Position numbers and translations under genes: made by a program
Part shown: piece by piece, positions 43,797 to 53,081 of the stretch
Numbering within the stretch: position 1 is the first letter of the stretch
Layout: each line of letters opens with the position of its first letter
Assembly (NCBI RefSeq): GCF_001403875.1
Contig: NZ_LN884299.1
Location: 124,001-188,000, forward strand
Direction of reading: 5' to 3'
DNA length: 64,000 nt
From: Paenibacillus ihumii
Lineage (GTDB): Bacteria; Bacillota; Bacilli; Paenibacillales; Paenibacillaceae
Notes under the pieces: model-generated
Databases searched by the model: none
What the model was told of the DNA's origin: nothing
The model's input: the letters and a program-made list of their open reading frames with translations, nothing else

Positions 43797-46700
43797 ATGC
43801 TAACCAATATTTTCAAATCTTTAACGATAGCTGAGCGTTATAAACTATTAGCGCCCCTGAATTTGAAGGAAGATCCTCAAAGCATGAATCATTGGCGCTC
43901 TGACATGTCTATCATTTCTGACAAAACCTTTGAGCATATGCTGTACATAAACCGATACAACAAAGAGACCTTCTCCCATGCAGTGCAGTATACCCCTAAA
44001 TCCGAAAATATTGATAAATATCGAAATAAAGCCACAAGATCACAATGGTTTAGCGTTTATCAACAGGCATTAACATTAATGGACGATCACACTGCAGAAG
44101 TCAAACGTAAAAATGATTTGAATGACAGCTTGCACCCTTTTATTCGATACGCCCGTAAAACAATGCAGCAATTTTTACTCGAAAATGAACAAATAGATTT
44201 GAAGACCGAGGTTTTGGATCAACTTTTAGCGCATCTAGAGAAAGTATTAATGGATATGGCGCATAAAGCGTTAGTACTTGAGTTAAATTTATGCAGAGAA
44301 AATGGGCAATTAGAGGGAATGACTTCTGAAGAAAGATTTTTGTCTTTTGTCCGTAAGTTTGACAATAAAGATTTTGTTAATGAATTTTACAATAAATATA
44401 TTGTATTAGCCCGCCTTCTATCGACAACTACGATGTTTTTCACTAGAAATATGCAGACGTTGCTAACTCGCATTGTTACAGATCGGCAGGAGCTTACAAC
44501 TGAATTTGCGATTGATGATTTTACGATACAAAACATTAAATTAGGCGAAGGAGATACACATCAGCAAGGAAATACCGTTTCCGTCATTACATTTGCTGAC
44601 AATACGAAAATTGTATATAAGCCTAAACGCTTACAGATCAATCTAGCATTTAATCAGTTATTGAATTGGTTAAATGACCACGATATTTTAGAGCTCCGAG
44701 GTGTAAAAACGTTAGTGCATGATGAGTATGCATACGAGGAATACGTGGCATATAAGCCTTGTAACAGCTTGGATGAGGTTGAGGCTTATTATAAGCGATT
44801 TGGACAATTAATGGCTGTGATCCAACTGTTAAACGGTACAGATATTCATATGGAAAATATGATTTCTCATGGTGAGTATCCAGTTATTATTGATTTAGAA
44901 ACTTTAATTCAACAGCCTATGCCACTGGAACAGCAGCAATCACAAAGTATGAAGCAAATTACTGATACGATATTTCATCATGTAACACGTACTTTATTTT
45001 TGCCTACTAATGGTGTGAAAATCGAAGATCCGCTAAGAATTGATCTTAGTGCTATAAACGGACGTCAAAAAAAGTATGAATTTAAAGTGCTGCAGCCTAT
45101 AAATCAAGGAACAGATCAATTGAAGTATGACTATCAAGATTTCGAGCTAGAAGGAGCAAATAATCTTCCTTTTATCGAAAATGATAATTTATTTATTGAC
45201 TATAAGCAGTATCGGAACCAAATTATTCAGGGCTTTAGAGATGTATGTCAAATTTTTCTGCAAAACAAAGAAGCATTAATACAAGAGGACAGCGTCCTCT
45301 ATAGCTTCAACGGCATTTATACACGCTGCTTATTTAGAGATACTAGTCAATATGCAAATATTATGATGCACATGCACCATCCTGAAATGCTGATGGATAT
45401 GCTTGACCGCGAGAAAGCTATTGAAAATATGTGGTCTTTTCCATACACAGACAAGCGGTTAAATCAAGCCGAATGGGTAGATATGATGTCAGATGACATT
45501 CCTATTTTTTTTAGTCGAACGGACAGACCAAGTATTATAACTAGCGCAAATGAAGAGATTTCAAGCTTTTACACGATCAGTTCCTTTGATTATTTCTTAA
45601 AATCCATTAACAGCCTAACCGAAGAGGAAATCAATAAGCAAATCTCTATTATTCATCTTCATTATGGCGATTTCTCTGAATACCGTACTCAAGAAAATAA
45701 AGCTTTGGAGTATAACAGTAATACAATTAAGGACTTGCCAAAAATGAATATTGATTTCCTAAAGGAAGCTGAGTTAATTGCTGAAAAGCTAATGCAAAGC
45801 GCCTTTACAGGAGAAACAACAAGTTGGATTATTCCCTATGAATCAGAACGGAATGTATGGTCTTTAATTTCGATTCGCGAAGATTTTTATAATGGCATCG
45901 GAGGCATCTATCTACTGTTCCACTTCTTATACCAGAAGACACAAAATAAAAAATATGAACAGTTCGCAAATCAAATTCTCGACCATTACCCTGTTGATCA
46001 AGCTACTCATTTTGAATTAGGGTTAAGCGGTTACCCTGGGTTATTTTACGCCTTCTCACTGATAGATGATTATGGAGCGAATAAGCTGAGAATTACTAAA
46101 ATGATTAATAAATATTGCGAGCAATTTGAAAAGCTTCCTGAACAGCAATTTGAGACAAAGCTGCAATTCGATTATTTGAACGGCTTTACTAGCTTAATCA
46201 ATGCGTTATTGAGATTTTATGAAAAACGCAAAGACAGAAAATTCATTCAACTTGCAATGAAATTAGCAAATCATTTGATGCATAAATTAGTACAGCCTGA
46301 CCAGCTTAACCGCGGCTTTGCACATGGTATTACAGGCTATTCATTAACTCTGTTTAGAATTGGCGAGGCAACGAAGCTTCCGCAATATACAAGCAAGGCG
46401 CAAGAGTTAATGAAATATGCAAATGAGCGTCTTGAAGAGACCTATCATGCGATGAGTTGGTGTCATGGCTTCATTGGTGAAGGCATCGCCAGAATAGAAA
46501 TGGATAAGTGGCTGAACGAATTAAATGATGCAATTATTCAAGCTGGTATTTTAAACAAAACGAAGGACTCTCAGCTGCTGGTGAATGATTGTATATGCCA
46601 TGGAAATATGGGCATTGCTGAACTCTTCCTTACTCATTACAATTCAACCAAGGATACCGACAGTCTTGAGCTTGCGAGAAATATTGCCAGCCATGTTGTT

Positions 46701-46850
46701 AACCTAAAGCAGGCTTACAACAACAAATACAAATTAATGGATATTAACGAATACCCTGATGTAACGTTATTCACAGGCTTGGCAGGGATTGCTTACCAGT
46801 TGCTGCGTATCGAGGATCCAGAGGGAATACCTTCTATACTCACTATTTAA
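43797..46850 (+). CDS. lanM: Class II lanthipeptide synthetase LanM
   Basis: 1017 residues, normal size. The N-terminal dehydratase half has VYKPKRL with Lys275, GTDIHMENMI with Asp349, His351 and Asn354, and DLETLI with Asp366 and Glu368, which phosphorylate and then eliminate Ser/Thr. The C-terminal LanC-like half has GIGGIYLLF, and the zinc ligands Cys889 (SWCHG) and Cys934-His935 (CICHG) for thioether formation. All key residues seem intact. It would act on both precursors. Markedly AT-rich compared with flanking genes. GAGGTG precedes the ATG; the next gene begins 17 bases downstream. Confidence 0.95.
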   Translation: MLTNIFKSLTIAERYKLLAPLNLKEDPQSMNHWRSDMSIISDKTFEHMLYINRYNKETFSHAVQYTPKSENIDKYRNKATRSQWFSVYQQALTLMDDHTAEVKRKNDLNDSLHPFIRYARKTMQQFLLENEQIDLKTEVLDQLLAHLEKVLMDMAHKALVLELNLCRENGQLEGMTSEERFLSFVRKFDNKDFVNEFYNKYIVLARLLSTTTMFFTRNMQTLLTRIVTDRQELTTEFAIDDFTIQNIKLGEGDTHQQGNTVSVITFADNTKIVYKPKRLQINLAFNQLLNWLNDHDILELRGVKTLVHDEYAYEEYVAYKPCNSLDEVEAYYKRFGQLMAVIQLLNGTDIHMENMISHGEYPVIIDLETLIQQPMPLEQQQSQSMKQITDTIFHHVTRTLFLPTNGVKIEDPLRIDLSAINGRQKKYEFKVLQPINQGTDQLKYDYQDFELEGANNLPFIENDNLFIDYKQYRNQIIQGFRDVCQIFLQNKEALIQEDSVLYSFNGIYTRCLFRDTSQYANIMMHMHHPEMLMDMLDREKAIENMWSFPYTDKRLNQAEWVDMMSDDIPIFFSRTDRPSIITSANEEISSFYTISSFDYFLKSINSLTEEEINKQISIIHLHYGDFSEYRTQENKALEYNSNTIKDLPKMNIDFLKEAELIAEKLMQSAFTGETTSWIIPYESERNVWSLISIREDFYNGIGGIYLLFHFLYQKTQNKKYEQFANQILDHYPVDQATHFELGLSGYPGLFYAFSLIDDYGANKLRITKMINKYCEQFEKLPEQQFETKLQFDYLNGFTSLINALLRFYEKRKDRKFIQLAMKLANHLMHKLVQPDQLNRGFAHGITGYSLTLFRIGEATKLPQYTSKAQELMKYANERLEETYHAMSWCHGFIGEGIARIEMDKWLNELNDAIIQAGILNKTKDSQLLVNDCICHGNMGIAELFLTHYNSTKDTDSLELARNIASHVVNLKQAYNNKYKLMDINEYPDVTLFTGLAGIAYQLLRIEDPEGIPSILTI

Positions 46851-46867
46851 ATGGAGGGTGATGAGAA

Positions 46868-47581
46868 TTGAAAAACATATTTGTATATATCGGATCTCGA
46901 AATGAAGAATCCAGACTATTTCGCTATGTACATCAAATTATCAATCATGCTCGTGCTCATTGTAGTGCTATAGGTAATATCGACATATATTCTCCGTTAA
47001 ATTCCAACCTCCTTCCATCTACAGGATGTAAAAACTGCTTTGAGAAAGGGTTTTGCCCAAGTGAGGAAGCTGCGAATGATGATGGAGAACAAATCAAAGC
47101 AAGAATAGAGCAAGCGGACATTGTCATCCTGGCTAGCCCTGTATATTCACACAACGTATCATCCGATATGAAGCTATTAATCGACCGCCTTTCCTATTGG
47201 GCACACCTCTTTAAGCTTACAGGTAAAGCAGGTATTGTAGTCACTACGGCGGAGAGCAATGGTGCAAGCTTCGTATCAGCCTATTTGGAGAAAACAATGT
47301 CTTTTATGGGCGCTTCCATCGAACATACTGTTAATTTTGTAAATAGCGAGCAAGACCTTGCAGACATGTATGCAGAAGAAGCTGCAGCGAAACTGATTGA
47401 AATTTGTGATGACAGCTATCGCGCTAAACCAACAAATCAGCAGGAGGTTACGTTCCAAACGATGAAAATGATTTTGCTAGACTATCCCCATGATCATTTT
47501 GAATATCGCTATTGGAGGGATCATGGCTTATTTGATTGTCAATCCTATGAGGAGCTTTTGAATAGACATGTTAAAGTTTAA
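46868..47581 (+). CDS. Flavodoxin-fold NAD(P)H-dependent oxidoreductase in the lanthipeptide cluster
   Basis: 237 residues. A flavodoxin-like FMN fold is suggested by the N-terminal NIFVYIGSRNEESRL and by DIVILASPVYSHNVSSDMKL and GIVVTTAESNGASF. It carries a CKNCFEKGFC cysteine motif (C-x2-C-x4-C) at about residues 57-66, as in iron-sulfur flavoprotein or FMN reductase relatives. Some class II clusters encode flavin-dependent LanJ-type reductases that turn dehydroalanine into D-alanine; the Ser/Thr excess in precursor 1 fits such a role. That this protein is one is inference. TTG start with GGAGGG nine bases upstream. Its stop overlaps the next gene. Confidence 0.8.
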   Translation: MKNIFVYIGSRNEESRLFRYVHQIINHARAHCSAIGNIDIYSPLNSNLLPSTGCKNCFEKGFCPSEEAANDDGEQIKARIEQADIVILASPVYSHNVSSDMKLLIDRLSYWAHLFKLTGKAGIVVTTAESNGASFVSAYLEKTMSFMGASIEHTVNFVNSEQDLADMYAEEAAAKLIEICDDSYRAKPTNQQEVTFQTMKMILLDYPHDHFEYRYWRDHGLFDCQSYEELLNRHVKV

Positions 47582-48638
47582 GCAGCTTTCTTTACATCCG
47601 CTTGCATTTACAACCGTGTATCCACTCATAGCATGGTTGCTTTTTGAATGGACGAAGGATTCGACCCTATTTGTTATATTGATATGTTACGTACTCGGCT
47701 TGGTCTGTATTACTATTCATGAACTAGGCCATGTGTTAGCGAGTTATGTTGCAGGAATGAAGCTGCATTTCATGTCGGCAGGGCCGCTTCTGCTCTTACC
47801 CAACAAGCAAGGAAAAATCAAGGTGTCTATGAATTCCGATCTAAGCATGATGCTAGGCATGCAGAGCAGCTATATTCCTTCCACTACTCTATCTGATAAA
47901 GAGCTGCAGCAAAAAATGATTCCTACTTATTTGGGTGGCCCACTGGCTAATTTACTTGCTATTGCTGCGGGATTTTTAATTAGATTAATACCGATTGAAA
48001 ATGTGTGGTTATGGGACACCACTAGCTATTTTATTATTATTAATATGGCTTTATTGTTTGGCACAGCATTACCATTTGGTAGTTACACAGATGGGGCAAA
48101 TGTATCCCAGCTGATTCGCAGAAAAAATATGTCGCTTTATCGTGAGTACAATTTGTACCTGAATCCAGATTATAAATTAAATGCTCAAACTACTAATGAT
48201 TTTGAACAACGGCTTAGCAATATACCCCAGCTATCCCAATGCTACAACATAGGCATTATGCTCATACAGTACCATACACTGCATTCTAATTATGAGCACA
48301 GCTTGCGTATTATTGATCAACTGATCAGCAAGCTTACAAAAGGAGATGGACTTATTATGGAAAATCTACTTTATTTCTACCGCGGTTTGTTATTATGGAC
48401 ATCTAAACAGGACATTGATCAGGACACTCTCATGCGGCTTAATAATATTGATTATGCCTATGGCCGTACCTTTTGCTATCTGGCAAAGTCAATGATCGAT
48501 GCTACGAAAGGAAAGCAGGCATACAACCATCAGCACTTAGAGGCTGCCAAACAATCGGTGCATAAGATTATGGATCATCGTCAAGAAGATATTGTGTCCT
48601 ATTGTATTCAATCTGTTCAAAATGAGATGTGTGCATGA
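47568..48638 (+). CDS. M50 site-2 metalloprotease-like membrane protein (CylI-like, candidate immunity)
   Basis: 356 residues. The N-terminal half has about five membrane segments and the zinc motif HELGH (His51, Glu52, His55), then LGGPLANLLAIAAGF and a likely third ligand in YTDGAN (Asp175), the arrangement of site-2 proteases. The C-terminal about 150 residues are soluble and helical. In the cytolysin operon the immunity protein CylI is an M50-type protein, so self-protection is the favoured role; peptide processing is an alternative. It overlaps the gene before by 14 bases and the next by four. Confidence 0.82.
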   Translation: MLKFKQLSLHPLAFTTVYPLIAWLLFEWTKDSTLFVILICYVLGLVCITIHELGHVLASYVAGMKLHFMSAGPLLLLPNKQGKIKVSMNSDLSMMLGMQSSYIPSTTLSDKELQQKMIPTYLGGPLANLLAIAAGFLIRLIPIENVWLWDTTSYFIIINMALLFGTALPFGSYTDGANVSQLIRRKNMSLYREYNLYLNPDYKLNAQTTNDFEQRLSNIPQLSQCYNIGIMLIQYHTLHSNYEHSLRIIDQLISKLTKGDGLIMENLLYFYRGLLLWTSKQDIDQDTLMRLNNIDYAYGRTFCYLAKSMIDATKGKQAYNHQHLEAAKQSVHKIMDHRQEDIVSYCIQSVQNEMCA

Positions 48639-50773
48639 TGAGACGAAGACGAGTTCCCTTCATCCAGCAGATGGAATATAGTGAATGTGGTTTAGCCTGT
48701 CTAGCTATGCTGCTCAATTATTATCGCCATCATATCGACCTGAATCAATTAAGAGAAGAATATCCTGCTCCTAGAGGAGGTTACTCGCTATTCAACCTAG
48801 TTGAAATAGCACACAGCAAACAATTAGAAACAGAAGCATTCCGAAGCGATGCCGAGGATTTAAGGCAGCTTCATTTGCCGGCAATCATACACTGGGAAGG
48901 CAAGCATTTTATTTTGTTGGAGAAAGTCCATGCGCACAGCTATACAATTATTGATCCAGCTAAAGGACGCCAGCGTATTACAGAGAACGAATTTATTCAA
49001 AAGTTCACAGGGTATATCGTAACGCTGAAGCCCTCCCCTTCTTTCGAAACAAAAAAAGCTACATCAAGCAGTATTCTATTAAACTATTTAAAAAAATATA
49101 AATGGATGCTCTTTAATATCTTTTTATTTACGCTAGGGCTACAAGCTGTTATGGTCAGCATTCCATTGTTTACGAAATGGTTTATGGATCAGGTAGTGTC
49201 AACGACAGATACAAGCTTTTTGAGCCATACAGGGTTGATGCTGCTGCTCATGCTAATTACGTATGTTCTTATTAATGGGTTGCGAAGCATCATTATTGCT
49301 TTTGTGCAGACGAGGCTAGATCGGACAATAATGGAAGACTTCATGGATACTTTGCTGCATCTTCCATTCCCATTCTTCGATAATCGGAGCAATGGTGATA
49401 TTTTATTCAGAGCGAATTCCAACATTTATATTCGTGACATTTTATCAACGACTTTAATTACCTTGTTTATTGACTTATTACTGTTAATTACGTATTCCGC
49501 CATGATGGTTAATTTTTCGCTGCAGCTTAGTTTGGTGCTTGTTGGTACTAGTGCCTTGCTTGGACTAGCACTGTTCCTCAATTCCAAAGTTGTCAGAAAG
49601 ATGGTGGACAGCAACATTCGTGACAAAATTCAAGTACAGTCCACTGTGACAGAAATGGTCTATAATACGCTTGATATTAAGGTTTTAGGCATCGAGGACA
49701 GACTGCTTAGCAAATGGCAAAAGAAATATGAAAGTCAGCTCCACAGCACTCAGAAGCTGAATATATGGGAATCAATAATTCAGACCTTCACCTCTGCCAT
49801 CCAGGTGCTGCTTCCGTTATTAATATTATGGCTGGGCGCATTCATGGTGCTTCGAGGCGAGATTACGATGGGAACTTTGCTTGCATTCAGCTCGATTGCC
49901 GGCTCTTTTATTTCCCCTGTTATTTCTATTAGCAATAACTATACAGAGCTAGTATCATTAAAATCTTATTTTTCACGTATTCAAGATGTGCTGAAAACAA
50001 AAAAAGAACAAGAGCAAGCGGACAAGCTAATCGTCCCTCAGCAATTAAAGGGAAAAATTGAGTTCCGAAATGTTTCGTTTAAATACAATCGTTTTAATGA
50101 AGAAGTCATAAAAAACATCTCATTTGTAATTCATCCTGGGGAAAGCGCTGCGATTGTAGGCCATTCCGGTTCAGGAAAAAGTACAATAGCTAAGCTATTA
50201 TTAGGACTCAACAAACCTACCTCAGGACAGATTTTAATTGATGATATTCCGATTGAACAATATAACCTTGTTAAGCTGAGAGCTTTAATTGGCTCGGTGC
50301 TTCAAGAAGCACAGCTATTTAATGGAACGATCAAAGAAAATATTCAAATGAGCACTGAAGCAAGTGATAATGAGGTCATTCAAGCGGCTCAACAAGCTTG
50401 TATTTACAATGAAATTATGAGTACTCCACTTGGCTTCGATACGATTGTTACGGAATCGGGAGCTAATTTCTCAGGTGGACAACGTCAACGTCTACTACTG
50501 GCAAGAGCATTAGTGTCTGTGCCTAAAGTGCTTATTCTGGATGAAGCAACAAGCAGCTTGGATAACATCTCTGAAATGTATATTAAAAAAAGCATCAGCA
50601 AGCAACCCTGCACCAAGCTCATTATTGCGCATCGTCTGGATACGATTCAGGATGCGGATAAAATTTTGCTTCTACATGACGGCCAAATTATAGAAGAAGG
50701 CGATCATGCCAGCCTCATTCATCAGCAAGGTCATTATTATGATTTGTATGTGAAAAAAGGAGAGGTCGTATGA
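48635..50773 (+). CDS. lanT: LanT: peptidase-containing lanthipeptide ABC exporter
   Basis: 712 residues. The N-terminal C39 peptidase domain has QMEYSECGLACLAMLL with catalytic Cys18 and HWEGKHFILLEK with the His. Then come six membrane segments and an ATPase with Walker A GHSGSGKST from residue 509, SGGQRQRLLLARAL and LILDEATSSLD. It cuts leaders after GG/GA and exports the modified peptides. ATG at 48635 overlaps the stop of the M50 gene (ATGA); a GTG two codons earlier is possible. Confidence 0.94.
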   Translation: MMRRRRVPFIQQMEYSECGLACLAMLLNYYRHHIDLNQLREEYPAPRGGYSLFNLVEIAHSKQLETEAFRSDAEDLRQLHLPAIIHWEGKHFILLEKVHAHSYTIIDPAKGRQRITENEFIQKFTGYIVTLKPSPSFETKKATSSSILLNYLKKYKWMLFNIFLFTLGLQAVMVSIPLFTKWFMDQVVSTTDTSFLSHTGLMLLLMLITYVLINGLRSIIIAFVQTRLDRTIMEDFMDTLLHLPFPFFDNRSNGDILFRANSNIYIRDILSTTLITLFIDLLLLITYSAMMVNFSLQLSLVLVGTSALLGLALFLNSKVVRKMVDSNIRDKIQVQSTVTEMVYNTLDIKVLGIEDRLLSKWQKKYESQLHSTQKLNIWESIIQTFTSAIQVLLPLLILWLGAFMVLRGEITMGTLLAFSSIAGSFISPVISISNNYTELVSLKSYFSRIQDVLKTKKEQEQADKLIVPQQLKGKIEFRNVSFKYNRFNEEVIKNISFVIHPGESAAIVGHSGSGKSTIAKLLLGLNKPTSGQILIDDIPIEQYNLVKLRALIGSVLQEAQLFNGTIKENIQMSTEASDNEVIQAAQQACIYNEIMSTPLGFDTIVTESGANFSGGQRQRLLLARALVSVPKVLILDEATSSLDNISEMYIKKSISKQPCTKLIIAHRLDTIQDADKILLLHDGQIIEEGDHASLIHQQGHYYDLYVKKGEVV

Positions 50774-52161
50774 GAAAAGCGATTTATTCTAGCTTATTGA
50801 TGTTATTTGGATTGTTTATCTTTACTACTCATGTAGATGCTCAAACTGGTGAAACAACAATCTTGTTCCAACCAGAGGTTACAATAGAGCAAAAGCATGA
50901 ATTTTTAAATCAAAATCAATTGAACATCGTATATGAAATACCAGAGGTTAACCTTATAACAGTAAATATGGACGAGACTCAAATTATGAAGCTTGCGGAG
51001 CATCCTTTCATCGAAGCTATAAATCAAGCTACGTCTATTGAAAAACCGGAGGTAACTAAAATCCAGCCTATCCCTTTTCAGCCTACACAAAGACTGCAAG
51101 CTCTGATGAGTTCAATCTCTTTATTATGGGACTATCAGTGGGATATGAAGCAAGTTACCTCAGACGGCCAAAGCTATTCCCTGCACACCCCGACAACGAA
51201 CACCGTCATCGGTATTATCGATTCAGGGATTGATCCCTCTCATCCTGATTTAGAACAGAGCCTTGTCGCAGGCTCCAAAAACTTGGTTCCTGCCGGTGGA
51301 TATAATGGAACTGAGCCAGATGAGCTAGGGAGCCCAGATGATATTGGCGATAAATTAGGACATGGCACAGGAGTTGCAGGACAAATTACTGCTAATGGCA
51401 TGCTTAAAGGTGCAGCACCCGGCATTGGTATTAAAGCCTACCGTGTATTCGGTACAAAATCAGCAAAAACAAACTGGGTCATAAAAGCGATTGTGGAAGC
51501 AGCCAACGATGATGTAGATGTCATTAACTTAAGCCTTGGCGAATATATGCTTGTCAGCGGAAAATACAGCAATAACACAAATGATTCAGCTGAATATAAT
51601 GCTTATAAACGTGCGGTAGATTATGCATATGAAAAAGGCAGTGTCATTGTTGCAGCGGTAGGAAACGATGGTATCGATATATCCGATAAGCAGCAGATGA
51701 TTGATGTCCTAAACAGCAAGCTAAAAGATATGAGTGTAGTTAAAGGAAAGGTGCTGGATATGCCCGGGCATCTTAAAAATGTTGTGGCAGTTGGTTCAAC
51801 AGGGCCAACGAAGGAGCTATCTTTGTTCAGCAACTATGATAAGAGCTTCCTGAATGTGCTTGCACCTGGAGGCGATTTTAGATATTTGTATGAGTATGGA
51901 CAAGATCAATGGACAGAGGAAGGATGGTTCGAAAAAGAGCTAATCCTTACAACCTCACTTGAAGGTGGCTACAATTATGATGTTGGAACCTCCTATGCAG
52001 CTCCTAAGGTTTCTGCCGCAGTAGGATTAATTATCGACAAGTATGGCTGGAGGGATAATCCTAAGCAGGTCATGAAGCATTTAAAAAAACATTCAACCTA
52101 TGAACGGGATTTAACCGAAAAATACCCTCATCTCAATCTTGTTCAATTACTAACACCATAA
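50770..52161 (+). CDS. lanP: LanP: secreted subtilisin-like lanthipeptide leader peptidase
   Basis: 463 residues. A signal peptide (about residues 1-25, ending HVDAQ) is followed by a short pro-region and an S8 domain with the triad Asp151 (GIIDSGIDP), His198 (GHGTGVAG) and Ser408 (GTSYAAP). It is a probable counterpart of CylA, which trims a few more residues off after LanT cleavage. Both precursors have an Arg just before the predicted core, a plausible cut site here. No cell-wall anchor is seen. It overlaps lanT by four bases and is the last gene of the cluster. Confidence 0.93.
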   Translation: MRKAIYSSLLMLFGLFIFTTHVDAQTGETTILFQPEVTIEQKHEFLNQNQLNIVYEIPEVNLITVNMDETQIMKLAEHPFIEAINQATSIEKPEVTKIQPIPFQPTQRLQALMSSISLLWDYQWDMKQVTSDGQSYSLHTPTTNTVIGIIDSGIDPSHPDLEQSLVAGSKNLVPAGGYNGTEPDELGSPDDIGDKLGHGTGVAGQITANGMLKGAAPGIGIKAYRVFGTKSAKTNWVIKAIVEAANDDVDVINLSLGEYMLVSGKYSNNTNDSAEYNAYKRAVDYAYEKGSVIVAAVGNDGIDISDKQQMIDVLNSKLKDMSVVKGKVLDMPGHLKNVVAVGSTGPTKELSLFSNYDKSFLNVLAPGGDFRYLYEYGQDQWTEEGWFEKELILTTSLEGGYNYDVGTSYAAPKVSAAVGLIIDKYGWRDNPKQVMKHLKKHSTYERDLTEKYPHLNLVQLLTP

Positions 52162-52235
52162 TGCATTTAAACCAACACTACTAGCAGTCATTAGCACGAA
52201 TGGCGATTAATGCATGTATCTATATTAAGATGAAA

Positions 52236-52281
52236 AAGGGAGCCTTCATTCCGCTTTATAAGCGGTTTTGAAGACTCCCTT
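52236..52281. terminator. Bidirectional terminator between lanP and the SDR remnant
   Basis: AAGGGAG (52236-52242) through CTCCCTT (52275-52281), with inner TTCA/TGAA and CCGCTT/AAGCGG pairs, forms a long imperfect stem. It lies between two convergent units. Confidence 0.8.
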
Positions 52282-52289
52282 GTCTCTCT

Positions 52290-52970
52290 TTAGTAAGCCG
52301 TCCAGCCTGCATCGGCTGCAATTACCGTGCCATTCACGAAGCTGGAATCCTCAGAGGCCAGGAACAAGGCCACCTTGGCAATTTCCTCGGACTTCCCGAT
52401 ACGCGGGTTGAGCGCCATACCAAGCTGCTGCCTGGAAGCTCCGAATGGATTAATGCCTGTTATCGATGTGCCGATATTCGTTTCTACTCCGCCAGGAGCA
52501 ATCGCATTACAGCGGATGCCTTTTGTCGCGTACATGAAGCCCGTATTTTTGGTAAATCCGACGACAGCATGCTTGGATGCTGTATATGCCGCTCCCGCCC
52601 GCGCGCCCTGCAGCCCGCCAGCCGAAGCTATGTTGACGATGACTCCCTTCTGCTTCTCCAGGAAAATCGGCAGAACCTTGCGGGTCGAACGCATTACGCT
52701 AGTCGTGTTCACCGCAAAAACTCTTTTCCACTGCTCATCCGTAATATCGCCTGCAGGCTCCATATTGTCCATAATCCCCGCATTATTAACTAAAATATTA
52801 ATTGTCCCATAGGTTTTAACCGTGGTATCGATCAAATTTTGAATATCTTCTTCTACAGCAACATTCGTTTTAATCGCAAATGCAGCTCGACCCAGTGAAG
52901 TAATTTCTTCGACCGTAGCGTTTGCCCCCTCCTTAAGGGGAATTCACCGGTCCTGTAATTACAACTTTGC
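52290..52970 (-). pseudogene. Decayed short-chain dehydrogenase/reductase gene
   Basis: The C-terminal 180 residues are a good SDR: INILVNNAGIMDN, NIASAGGL, the active-site pair in YTASKH and a final GTVIAADAGWTAY. The N-terminal Rossmann part is broken. Upstream, coding signal for VEEITSLGRAAFAIKTNV continues in frame, then a TGA stops it. Further upstream, KVVITG is seen in another frame, and the TGxxxGIG segment between is missing. No usable ATG with ribosome site exists. An internal deletion of about 20 codons with a frameshift explains this. It is also separated from any promoter by the terminator at 52987. Confidence 0.8.
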
Positions 52971-52986
52971 GTCGGTAGCGAAAAAA

Positions 52987-53071
52987 AAGACCACCTTATC
53001 TCATGAACTGCGCCTCCCATGTTAGATCGTTTCTAACCATGGAAATCACTTCACAATCGATTGGTGGTCTT
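52987..53071 (-). terminator. Nested palindromic terminator of the sigma/anti-sigma operon
   Basis: AAGACCACC (52987-52995) and GGTGGTCTT (53063-53071) enclose an inner hairpin CATGTTAGA (53018-53026) / TCTAACCATG (53032-53041). On the minus strand the outer stem is followed by a T run. It ends the operon transcribed from 55255. Confidence 0.75.
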
Positions 53072-53081
53072 AAGAACTAAC

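Noticed and set aside
52987..53071. Possible MITE or insertion-sequence end because of nested inverted repeats
   Set aside because: The outer stem followed by a T run on the minus strand is fully explained as the terminator of the sigma/anti-sigma operon; no target duplication was seen.
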